Positions 49,262 to 59,700 of a DNA stretch of 64,000 nucleotides are shown here, piece by piece. The notes under the pieces were generated by a model. That model had not been told where the DNA came from. It made no database searches and saw only the letters and a list, made by a program, of their open reading frames with translations. The first letter of the stretch is position 1. Each line of letters starts with the position of its first letter. Both the position numbers and the translations under genes were made by a program. The DNA comes from Atrina japonica. Lineage: Eukaryota > Mollusca > Bivalvia > Pterioida > Pinnidae. The stretch spans positions 620,001 to 684,000 of the forward strand of contig BROG01000345.1 in the NCBI GenBank assembly GCA_030159075.1, read 5' to 3'.

Positions 49262-52200
49262 AGTGCTGTGTTTAACACTTTGTGTACACTGAACTCCCCT
49301 CAACCACATCACGACAATCTAAATACTATTCAAACCATCAATGTGAAGGGACAACGCCAAAGTATTCCACTAGATCATCACATCTACGACAGCATGACAG
49401 ACACGTGGTTTCGCAGAAACTCAACACCTCAACCATTTGTAAACATTACTGTGCGAGCTCTTCCTGAAGATTACTCAGCCTTTGGAGTCGATCTGTCAAC
49501 ACCGTCAGCGCCCACCATTATTCCTGCTATGGCTGACACCGGTTGACAGAGCTGCCTTGCCGGTCTTAGAGTAATTCATCGCATAGGACTATATAAATCT
49601 GACCTTATCCCTGTGACAATGCGCATGTACACAGCTAACAATGACGGTGTCAAGATTCTTGGAGCCTCGTTACTACGGTTCTCAAGCAAAGACAGTAGTG
49701 GTAGAGTGGTGGAAACGAGGCAGATGACATATGTTACAGACTCTTCAGACAAACTGTTCCTGAGCAGGGAGGCATGTGTACAGCTAGGTATCATCAGCAA
49801 TAGGTTTCCAGAGGTACAGCCCTCACAAACCGGTACCGCAGCTGTCCATGGAGAGAACACTGCATCATGCGGATGTCCTGAACGACAATCTCCACCCCCG
49901 CCGCCAAGTGTTCTGCCATTTCCATCTACAGAAGAAAACCGCTCAAAACTACAGGAGTATCTTCTTGATTACTACAGGTCCAGCACGTTCAACACATGTA
50001 AACATCAGCCTCTGCCTCTAATGGATGGCCCACTTATGAAGCTTATGGTGGATCCAAATGCTGAACCAGTGGTCTACCACACACCAGTACCTGTTCCAAT
50101 ACACTGGCGAACTGCAGTAAAAGAAGGCCTTGATCAGGATGTAAGGTTAGACGTGCTGGAACCAGTCCCCATCGGAGAACCTGTCACGTGGTGCCATCGG
50201 ATGGTCATATGTGCTAAGAAAAATGGACAGCCCAGACGAACAGTTGACTTCCAGGCTCTTAATGCACATGCCACACGTGAGACACATCACACACCGTCCC
50301 CATTCCTCCAAGTGAGATCAGTTCCAAATTGAAAGAAAAAGACAGTGTTTGATGCCTGGAACGGCTATCATAGTGTCCCACTCTATGAAGGAGACCGACA
50401 TCTGACAACATTTATCACGCCATGGGGAAGATACCGATACAAAACCGCTCCACAAGGCTACATTGCCTCAGGTGATGGCTACACGAGACGCTATGATGAG
50501 ATAGTTACAGACATTCCAAACAAAACCAAGTGTATTGATGATGCCTTACTCTGGGCAAATGACCTAGAAGAAAGTTTCTTCCAGGCAGTGCGTTGGCTTG
50601 ACGTCTGTGGAAGGAACGGTATAACACTCAACCCAGAAAAGTTTGTCTTCGGAGCAGATGAGGTCGAGTTTGCCGGCTTTGAAATCACCCGTGATGAAGT
50701 CAGACCCTGTCAGAGATACCTGCACGCCATCATAGACTTCCCCACACCAAAAGACAACACAGATGTGCGTTCATGGTTTGGCCTTGTAAATCAGGTTTCA
50801 TATGCCTTCAGTATGGCAAAGCGCATGTTACCATTTCGGGATCTCTTGAAGCCAGGCACTGCTTTCCAGTGGAATGAACATCTTCAGACATTATTTGAGG
50901 AGTCAAAAGCACAGATAGTAAAAGAAATAGAAGAAGGTGTTCGCATCTTTGACCCTGACAGACCCACATGTTTGACAACTGACTGGTCTAAATCAGGTAT
51001 CGGGTTCTGGCTTCTTTAGAAACACTGTACATGTGATAAGACAGAACCTTTTTGATGTCCATCTGGATGGAAGATCACACTTGTCGGCAGCAGATTCACT
51101 CATCCAGCAGAGTCTCGCTATGCACCTATTGAGGGTGAGGCACTAGCAGTTGCAGATTCACTAGACAAGGCCAGATACTTTGTATTGGGATGCAAGGACT
51201 TAACCATTGTGGTTGACCATAAACCACTTCTCAAGATCTTCAGTGACCGATCTCTTGAGGACATTTCCAACAATCGTCTGAGAAACTTAAAGGAGAAAAC
51301 ACTCAGATACAGATTCCGTATGGTCCACATCCCTGGTGCCAAACATCGTGCTACAGACTGTCTTTCACGCCATCCTATTAGTGATGTGGAGAAACTTATC
51401 TTACCTGATGATGTTGCGCAAGTGACTAATCACAAACCTCTAGAGAGCCTCCATCTGGAGAATTCAAATACTCAATACATTCAGAGAAGTGGCAGAGACG
51501 AAAACATGATTTCAACTGCTGTTGCATCACTGAACGCCCTTGGCCTGAAGTCGGTGACCTGGGATAGAGTTCGTGTAGCTACAGCCAGTGACCAAGATAT
51601 GCTACTACTGAGTGAGATCATAGAAGGTGGAATGCCACAGCACCGTCATGAAGTACCAGAATCTCTACGACAGTATTTCCAGTACCGTGAGGACTTGTCG
51701 ACCACTGATGGGGTTATTCTATACAAGGACCGTGTAGTTATCCCGCAATTACTCAGGAAGGAAGTTCTAGATGCCTTACATTCAGCCCACCAAGGAGTTA
51801 CATCCATGATAGCTCGAGCTGAGACATCTGTATTTTGGCCAGGGATCACGTCGGACATAAACACTCTTCGTGCAAGCTGCCAACAATGCAACCGCAATGC
51901 ACCGTCCAACCCGAGTGCTCCACCAGTTCCACCAATGAGCCCTGAGTATCATTTTCAGTGCATCTGTGCTGATTACTTTACTTACAAAGGTAACCATTAC
52001 CTGGTGGTTGTGGACCGCTACTCAAACTGGCCCATTGTAGAGCAGTCAGCCGTTGGAGCTCAAGGACTGATAACTTGCCTCAGACGCATCTTTGTTACAT
52101 ACGGGATACCTGACGAACTTGCAACTGACGGGGGACCAGAATTCACAGCTACAGCTACAAGGCAGTTCCTCAGTGACTGGGGTGTGCATCATAGATTATC

Positions 52201-53176
52201 CTCAGTAGCCTTCCCTCACAGCAACTGCAGAGCAGAGATTGGAGTCAAGACAGTCAAGCGCCTTCTAATGGACAATACTAGCTCTTCTGGCGACATTGAC
52301 ACACACTCTTTCCAGCGAGCCATGCTACAATACAGAAATACACCAGACAGAGACACGAAGCTCTCCCCAGCCATATGCATATTTGGTCGACCAATAAGAG
52401 ATTTCATCCCAATTCCACCTGGGAAATACAAGCCTCACCCAACATGACAAAGCACATCTCTGGCCCGTGAAGAGACATTACGCAACAGACATATGCAATG
52501 TGCAGAAAGACTGTCTGAACATACACAAAGACTACCACCTCTTTCTGTTGGAGACCACGTTCGGATGCAGAACCAAATCGGACCATTCCCTCGCAAGTGG
52601 GATAAGACAGGAGTAGTCATTGAGGTGCGCCAGTTTGACCAGTATGTCGTGCGCATTGATGGTTCTAGACGTGTCACTCTGCGGAACAGAAAATTTCTTC
52701 GCAAATATGTTCCAGTTCAGTTGCCGCCAAAACGGCTTACCATAGATACTGACACTACGCTACATCAACCATCGTTTTCTTTGTTGAGGCCTGCCACATC
52801 CCCTACTGTTACTACGGACACAACAGTGAAGCCTGGATTAACAACACCGATGAAAACAGTCACAGTGCCGGAACAGTCACCCGGGCCTGCATACCTGCCT
52901 GCCATGGAACCCTCACGCGAGACACCTACTTGTACCCAGGTACAAAACCCATGCCATCAGCTCACATACACTGAGCCAAGAACCCAAGACGCCAGCTCAC
53001 CGCCAGATGTTGTCACAGGACCACCTTGTGCTGAAGCAACGGTTGTTCCATCGCCAACGGTTGAGTCTACTCCTACCCTGCCAAGACGGTCCAGCCGCAT
53101 CAGACATGCCCCAGAATGGACTTTGTTTGCGAATAAATGCACACACCATGAATTTTGCAATCAGTGTATGAAGTGA
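49262..53176 (+). pseudogene. Pol of the Ty3/Gypsy element (PR-RT-RNase H-IN), multiple in-frame stops
   Basis: One continuous frame carries, in order: an aspartic protease whose D-T-G triad (about 49535-49543) is followed directly by a TGA at 49544; a reverse transcriptase with RTVDFQALN, a TGA at 50330, FDAWNGYHSVPL, and the catalytic block IDDALLWA in place of the usual Y/FxDD; RNase H starting LTTDWSKSGIGFWLL, then stops at 51017 and 51053, followed by IEGEALAVADSL and VVDHKPLL; an integrase with a His/Cys zinc region (HQGV, CQQC), catalytic D in CADYF, D in TDGGPEF, E in CRAEIGVKTVK; a TGA at 52445; then an SH3-like tail (LSVGDHVRMQ) and a Pro/Thr/Ser-rich end with RRSSRIRHAPEW. All domains are complete in length, but the stops prevent a normal polyprotein. 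Confidence 0.88.
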
Positions 53177-53328
53177 ATAAATGAAGACTTTCAACAGTTA
53201 AGACATTGATAAATCATTAGTCATTAATATTATCATGTGTTTCTTTGTTGTCAAGTTTCCCAGTTAAATATCAGTCTTTTTCATTCAGTTCCTTATGTTT
53301 ATAAACTAAATGGATACTTCATCCCAAA

Positions 53329-53343
53329 AGACTTGGGGGGAGA
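53329..53343 (+). promoter_or_regulatory. Polypurine tract of the LTR element
   Basis: AGACTTGGGGGGAGA lies immediately before the 3' LTR, where the plus-strand primer is expected. Confidence 0.75.
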
Positions 53344-53468
53344 TATAGGATAATTGTTATAGTTTATTATAGTTTATCAGTTTATTATAGTTTCTGTTTC
53401 TATTCTTTTCAGATCTTGATCATTGTGTAATACAGTTGAATAAAGATACTTACAAATAGATAGAACTC

Positions 53469-53476
<8 letters not shown>
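53344..53476 (+). repeat. 3' LTR
   Basis: The same 133 bp as the 5' LTR with two substitutions. It is preceded directly by a G-rich polypurine tract and followed by (ATT)n. Confidence 0.88.

Positions 53477-53500
<24 letters not shown>
53474..53500. repeat. (ATT)n microsatellite, 3' flank of the LTR element
   Basis: ATT units directly after the 3' LTR, ending at ATACGACTG. Confidence 0.9.
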
Positions 53501-53645
53501 ACGACTGTCGACTTAAACTGCGAGTATGGCAAGTATGCAGGGGTTGGTTGTACTCCTCCATGACACCTAATCCAACATCCGATTTCTTCAGCCGCCCTGT
53601 GGACCATGTGCTCTGCAGCACTTATTCTACAGATCCATAAAAAAG
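53497..53645. repeat. Fragment related to the 40.9/41.3 kb retroelement-like repeat
   Basis: GTACTCCTCCATGACACCTA followed by ATCCAACATC resembles the matching phrase in the repeat pair. It is next to the LTR element's target microsatellite. Confidence 0.4.
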
Positions 53646-54208
53646 ACACCACCACAACAAAATTTACAAAAATTAAAACAATCGGCCAATGAAAGAACTT
53701 TTATCTACATGATGAATTTTGATTATTAACTCAACATTGTACGTCTTACGTTTAAAATGTTTCTTTTACATTTAACCATGATACTGATAGCCTTAAAGAT
53801 TTTCTATTTCGACTACGCATGCGTCAAATAATGAACTAGACTATATCCGGCAAAACATGTGCTGAGAGTTTACATTTATTAGAAGCTCGATGTGTTGACA
53901 TATCATTAACCCCGGCTTTGTGCGTTTGTCTGTGCTCTTGGGTTGTAAGTAATCATGGTGCTGATTTAAATACAAAATGAGCAAATCTATCACTAATGAG
54001 TGACAACTCTGATTAGTTGTTTCAATTGAATAAACGATGTATCATATATAGATCAATTTCATACTCATAGCCAGACCTACTCGACTACTGACGTTTTATC
54101 AAAACGCTATCAATCATCTGATATCACATATGCACATACATTGGTCACTGTCCAACACTGTTTAGTGTAGGATAGTATTGTAATAAGAAAAATGTTATCA
54201 TCTCTACA
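53646..54208. other. Intergenic DNA
   Basis: No gene or known repeat seen. Confidence 0.5.
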
Positions 54209-54216
54209 CATATGAG

Positions 54217-54424
54217 CATAGGCGTCGGAGCCGGGGAGGCTTAGCCCCCCCCCTTTTTTTGCAAAAATGGGCATAGGTGTTGAAAATTGGGGCTTAGCCC
54301 CCAAGACGTTTCTGGCGTGTGTGTGTTTTAAGTTGGTTTAGCCCCCCCACTTCTGGCGTGTGTGTGTTTTAAGTTGGTTTAGCCCCCCCCCCCCCCCACT
54401 TTCAATTTGCTTCCGACGCCTATG
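54217..54424. mobile_element. MITE with CATAGGCGTCGGA ends and 8-bp target duplication (copy 1)
   Basis: The ends CATAGGCGTCGGA and TCCGACGCCTATG are inverted; CATATGAG is duplicated exactly on both sides (54209-54216 and 54425-54432). The interior has C runs (GGCTTAGCCCCCC) and two tandem copies of a roughly 42-bp unit with TGGCGTGTGTGTGTTTTAAG. The 8-bp duplication suggests hAT-like mobilisation. Confidence 0.8.
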
Positions 54425-54626
54425 CATATGAGGAAATGAAACAAATTAAAAACGATAGTGCCAGAGAACAAATTTCCCCCCATGTCCATGAAAATCTGCT
54501 GTTTGTTTCATTATCTTGAATCTTGGCCTGTCAATGTTTTAGACACCGCCAAAATCAGATAATTGAAACATTTGTTTCATATAAATCTCATATATATATC
54601 AGCGATATATAAAGCTTTATATATCA

Positions 54627-54629
<3 letters not shown>

Positions 54630-54710
<81 letters not shown>
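54630..54710. repeat. (TA)n microsatellite between the two C-rich MITEs
   Basis: About 80 bp of TA. Confidence 0.95.
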
Positions 54711-54713
<3 letters not shown>

Positions 54714-54866
54714 GACTTTTTAATAGTATCCACCGGACCGAAATGCATTTAGATTTCCATGTGTGCACACAATTTTTCCCAATAAGACACAAATTCATGT
54801 TAAAACATCCAATTGTGTTGCCAATGGCATTTTCCCAAAATTGACAGAAAAAGGCCTATATATATA

Positions 54867-55075
54867 CATAGGCGTCGGAGCCGGGGGGCTAGGGAGGCTT
54901 AGCCCCCCCACTTTTTTTTGCAAAGATAGGCATAGGTGTTGAAAATTGGGGCTTAGCCCCCAAGACATTTCTGGCGTGTGTGTGTTTTAAGTTGTTTTAG
55001 CCCCCCCACTTCTGGCGTGTGTGTGTTTTAAGTTGGTTTAGCCCCCCCACTTTCAATTTGCTTCCGACGCCTATG
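54867..55075. mobile_element. MITE with CATAGGCGTCGGA ends (copy 2)
   Basis: The same ends, C-rich core and two internal tandem units as copy 1, inserted in a TA microsatellite so the target duplication cannot be read. Same orientation as copy 1, about 440 bp downstream. Confidence 0.8.
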
Positions 55076-55076
55076 A

Positions 55077-55078
55077 TA

Positions 55079-55144
<66 letters not shown>
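55077..55144. repeat. (TA)n microsatellite
   Basis: TA run with two phase breaks, abutting MITE copy 2. Confidence 0.95.
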
Positions 55145-55146
<2 letters not shown>

Positions 55147-55454
55147 TTACTCCTGTTATAATCTGAGATACACAATGGCTTAGACTGGACATGTGAGGAC
55201 AATATATACTCCATATACTGTTTCCAAAGGAGGTATATGAGTCTTGGATGACATCATAATATAAATCTAATGCATCACAAATTAATGTGCGATCCATTGA
55301 AAAGAAATGAAATGTGTGGGCCCTTTTATGCATTGTTTTATATTTATGATACATCATTTAAAATGATGGATACATATGTGTAACCCTACAAAAAGGGCAG
55401 TCGTACAGACATACATCTTACATAGTCTTTTTATTGACTTATTATGGGATATAT

Positions 55455-55620
55455 AGGTACTCTTGATCGTGAGTTCGAGTCCAGCAGAGGCAGGTTGTTT
55501 TCCTTTTCTTCGGATGAGACAGTAAAAACCAAGGTCCCATGTCACACAGTAGGTGACATCTCCATATGAGTGAAAGATTCTTTAGTGAGACTTTAAACAA
55601 CAGTACAACAACAAAAAATA
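55455..55620 (+). repeat. SINE, family B, short copy
   Basis: B box GAGTTCGAGTCCAGCAGAGG, then GATGAGACAGTAAAAACCAA, then CATATGAGTGAAAGATTCTT and ACTTTAAACAACAGTAC. Confidence 0.7.
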
Positions 55621-55697
55621 CAGGTAAATTTGATATGGGACCCATATGGAGTTTACTGACAGTGTATATCCCATATTAGGTCAAAGAAAGACTAAAA

Positions 55698-55701
<4 letters not shown>

Positions 55702-55752
<51 letters not shown>

Positions 55753-55764
55753 TATATATATGTA
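55702..55764. repeat. (TA)n microsatellite
   Basis: About 47 bp of TA followed by TGTACATATATATGTACATG. Confidence 0.9.
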
Positions 55765-56629
55765 CATGTGTATGTATTTCCTTGACCCACTACTTAAAAA
55801 AAAATGGCACATGGTTTGACATAATTTCTGTTCAGAAAAAGTAAATGTATACAGGAAGTGTAGGCCTAGTATTGCCATGGACAATCTTAAATAATTCTTG
55901 TGAGAGTTGCACCTTCAGGGAACTTTTCAAAGTATTGATTGATGTATCACTAGGACCCAATAACTCAAACTTTCATGTATTGTCATTAACAAGAAAATGA
56001 AAACAAACATCTCTCTTTAAGAATACAATATTTCTTTATTTTTTTTCCATATACATGTACATTTATCTTTAACATATATTTAGGGTGTCCAAGTGCATCA
56101 CATAACACGGGTCATCCACCCAGACGCTGACCATGCTCGGCATTGCTTAGCTTCAGTACATCAATATAAACATTAACTGTCCAGCCACAAAAGCTAGCTT
56201 TTGGACTAGACAATTAAATTGCCTATATGTTATTTATGTGCATCCATAACTGATATATATATAACAAGTGACATCATTTCAAACCATCATTTATATATAT
56301 AGGCCATGATGCAGAGAGGAAATAAGAAAGTCTCTCCTGCATCTCATTTTTGGAGAATAAAAAAAGTCTCCCTCTTTCATCTTATTGTGGAAAAATGTGC
56401 CTGAGAAACAAGACATTAGTTTTTGTTGGCCTTATTGCTTTGTAATTACTTGTATGATTGTTATTTGTATTACAGATGTATCATCAAGTTTATTTTTGTT
56501 ATCGTCATTTGCTTACTTTTACCAGCAACATGGAGGATAAACTTGTAATCTGAAGAAACGGCCACAATGAATATTTTTTAATCTGAAGTGAAGAAACAGA
56601 ATCAGACTTGTCATTTTGTACAGTCAGTC
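55765..56629. other. Region upstream of the THADA start codon
   Basis: Probable promoter and 5'UTR. No TATA box is convincing. A polypyrimidine-poor TATTACAG at about 56.48 kb could close a leader intron. The stretch 56300-56400 has two near-duplicate AAGTCTCxC phrases (AAGTCTCTCCTGCATCTCAT and AAGTCTCCCTCTTTCATCT). Confidence 0.4.
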
Positions 56630-56730
56630 ATGGCAGACATCTCCCTGGACAAAAGTTTACTGGATCCAGACTGGCTGTTGAAATTTAATATACTCCACAA
56701 GGATGTTTTCCACAGACTATTGGACTACAG
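56630..56730 (+). CDS. THADA: THADA homologue exon 1 (start codon)
   Basis: ATG at 56630 opens MADISLDKSLLDPDWLLK; the exon ends at CTACAG|GTAATT, phase 2. A TTAA-type MITE begins at the fifth intronic base. A TATTACAG at about 56.48 kb could be the acceptor of a leading non-coding exon. Confidence 0.68.
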
Positions 56731-59700
56731 GTAATTAACCCATTCACCCCTACAGACACATTTGGACTGATCTAAGTCATTGATTTACAGAGAAGTCCAT
56801 TCTTTTTCAGGGTTTGATGAGTTAACTAAATAACATTTTCACAGGTGAAAAAAGAATATTACTGTAATACAAGTTTAGAATGCATCTTTATGAGCATCAA
56901 ATTTTATTTTAATTGTGAACACTTTGTTTATGATACTTTTTATTATTTTTTTTTACAAATTACGTAATTTATACATGCCTTTAATTTTATATTTTTACAT
57001 ATTTTATTTTCTGATAGGAATCAGGATGCTCACAAACTCTTAACAGTCTTAGAAGAATGCAATAAGAGCTTGATGGCAGCTTATCAGAGAGATAAATTTT
57101 CTGAGATATCACCTGCAGATGTTGAAGTGTTTATTGAAAGTATAATCAATGTATACTGTCACTGTATTGAATCTATCAAAGTTTCCAGAGCAGTTCGAAA
57201 GGTGATACATTTTGTACATGATTGTTAACCCATTCACCCCCGAAGACACATTTGGACTGATTAGTGTCATTGATTTTATGTAGAGTCCATTGTTTCTCAG
57301 TGGTAGATGGGTTAAAATGATTCATACAAGTCTTTTAATTCATATGGACATTTTAGTATCTATATGTATTGTAGGGGCCCATGTGTCAAAGTGGTTATAG
57401 CATCATGCTCTAAACCATGAAGACTATTAACTCTAATCAGGGTGGGCTTGAGTCCGACTGGAATCTAAGCTGATTCATTGGAGAAGTTTGCCAGTTTTCT
57501 TGTGAAAGGCCGGTGGTCTCTTCCCTGGGTACTATGTAACCATGTTCCCTCCTCCACCATTAAAAACTGGCTGCCACCATATATCTGAAAAATTGTTGAG
57601 TGTGGCATAAAACACCAATAAGAGAAATAAATAGAGGATATTTGATAGTTGTTTTTGAATAACATGTTTATTTTATCGAGTGAGGCAGGAGAATACATAT
57701 TTAACACGAGTGCATAGCATAGTTATCAATAGACGTGGACAGCAAACTTGCTTCGAAGTTCGCCCAATTTGATGTTCATTTTCTGTACTGTATTTCCAGT
57801 CTCACTGAATCTTTTTAAAAACTTTTGAACGGTTGACCTAGATAGTGGATACATTAAACATTTCCACTGCCTTTCGACCACTTAAACCCACTCCATCAAA
57901 ACATAATATCGCCACCTTTTTAATGGAGACAGAAGAAGTCTGTGCGGAGCCATTATGTTTAGCTTTGTTACGGCATTATAAATAGCTCACACGAAAATCC
58001 CTTCTCAATATGTCATATCTACAGTACGTGTTCATAAGTTTTTACCATGGCATCATCATTTATTGGCATTTGTCAGCAAATGTGATCAGTTTATAATCAA
58101 ACAATGAATTGAATATTATCATTACATTATAGATGGGATTAATTATCAAATTTTCATTATTGGCTTGGTATTGTATTTTGATTGGCTTAATGAAAATATT
58201 ACAGTTTTCATTGATATTTTTCATAAAGCCAATTTAAAATACAGTAAAATCAATGAAAAATAAAAGTGAAAAATAACGCTCATATTTATTCGATAAATTT
58301 AATAAAAATGTAATAAAAGTATCTACATGTACAGTCAAATATTGTCATCTCTAAATCTGTGGTTACTTCTGTATTATTTTAAGATTTCCAAATTTTGAAA
58401 TAAACAATATTTTCAAAGTAACTGTCAGTTCTTGGGGAGGTGATTTTTTTCTCAAAATGTAACTTTACATGTTTTCTGAACCTCAAATTATAACTAGATT
58501 TGTAGGAATAGAAATTTAGAAACCATTCTGGATAATACATTGTACACATTGCAAGTGCATATTGTGAATTGTGAATATGTATATATACATTTGGCAAACA
58601 GTGGTGGCTTTCCTTCATTTTTATCATCTGATCATATTAAGTAATGATAAATTAATGGAGGGGTCCTAATATCTTCTTGAAATAAAACTTTTAAGTTGTC
58701 ATAAAACTGTCAATGAAATCATATCAGTCACCAAATAAGAGTTATTGCCCTTTATTTAATTTTATTTTACATCTTTTACAGTTTCTTAAACCTTGGGACG
58801 AAAGTCATGATGCCTTTATCAAACAAAATTTGATTGGTTACATGATTAGGGTGACGGAGCAATCAGATCCACCGTATCATTGTCTGGTAGCTGGTATGTA
58901 GTACAGGTGTTATTATTATACCTTACTGATTGAGAGAGATGTGAACATTTTCATTTTCACCTGCTCATTTAACAAAGGTAAAGAAGCCAAGGTGACCTTC
59001 CAAAAAATGTCACATGTGCCAGCGTTATGCATTTATGGTTCATCCCAGTGAGCCAGGGTGTCATTCCAAAAAATGTCACATGCACCAAAGTTATGCGTGT
59101 ACAGTTTGTACCAGTGAGAGTTTTTCGTCTTAGCCAAAGCATTTATAGGCTATTTGTTTTGTATTTTTTAGCTTGCTGGTTAATTGTTGAGATGCAAAAT
59201 ACCTATGCTTCGCTTCGGTCAAGCTTTAAAATTTTGCTGTCATTTAAGACTCGCCCAACATGAGTTGGGACTAAAATGCCGGAAATTTCCAACTATACAG
59301 TAATAAGATGACCTAAATAGAGGTTACCGTTTTTACCACACTTGAAGAAAATGAACTGTACTTGCATTCATTTCTTATTTTGAATAGAGTTTTATGCCAT
59401 ACTCAGCAATTTTTTAGTCATATGGTGGCGGCCAGTTTTTAATGGTGGAGGAGAAACCCAATTAGCTGATGTACCTGGGAAGAGACCACTGGTCTTCCGC
59501 AAGTAAACTGGCAAACTTTCTCACAAAAACAGCTTAGGTTCCAGTGGGACTTGAACCTGTACATTCATTTCTGCATATGTAATATATGTATGTATATTTT
59601 TTAAAAAATCACCATGCTTATCAATATCACTCTAGGAATATCATGTCAGTAAAAATACTTCATGCTGATTGACCAATGAAATTGCAAGAAACTTTGAAGA

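Larger units (their letters stand above)
48157..53476 (+). mobile_element. Ty3/Gypsy LTR retrotransposon, near-identical LTRs, defective coding region
   Basis: Two 133-bp direct repeats (48157-48289 and 53344-53476) flank a 5.05-kb internal region coding gag, protease, reverse transcriptase, RNase H and integrase in that order; RT before integrase is the Ty3/Gypsy order. A purine tract (CTTGGGGGGAGA) abuts the 3' LTR. ATT repeats flank the element on both sides, so the target was an ATT microsatellite and the exact target duplication cannot be read. From 48803 to 53176 a single frame is kept but interrupted by six stops; one frameshift lies further upstream in gag. The GC content is well above that of the surroundings. 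No clear tRNA-primer site is recognised after the 5' LTR. Confidence 0.92.
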
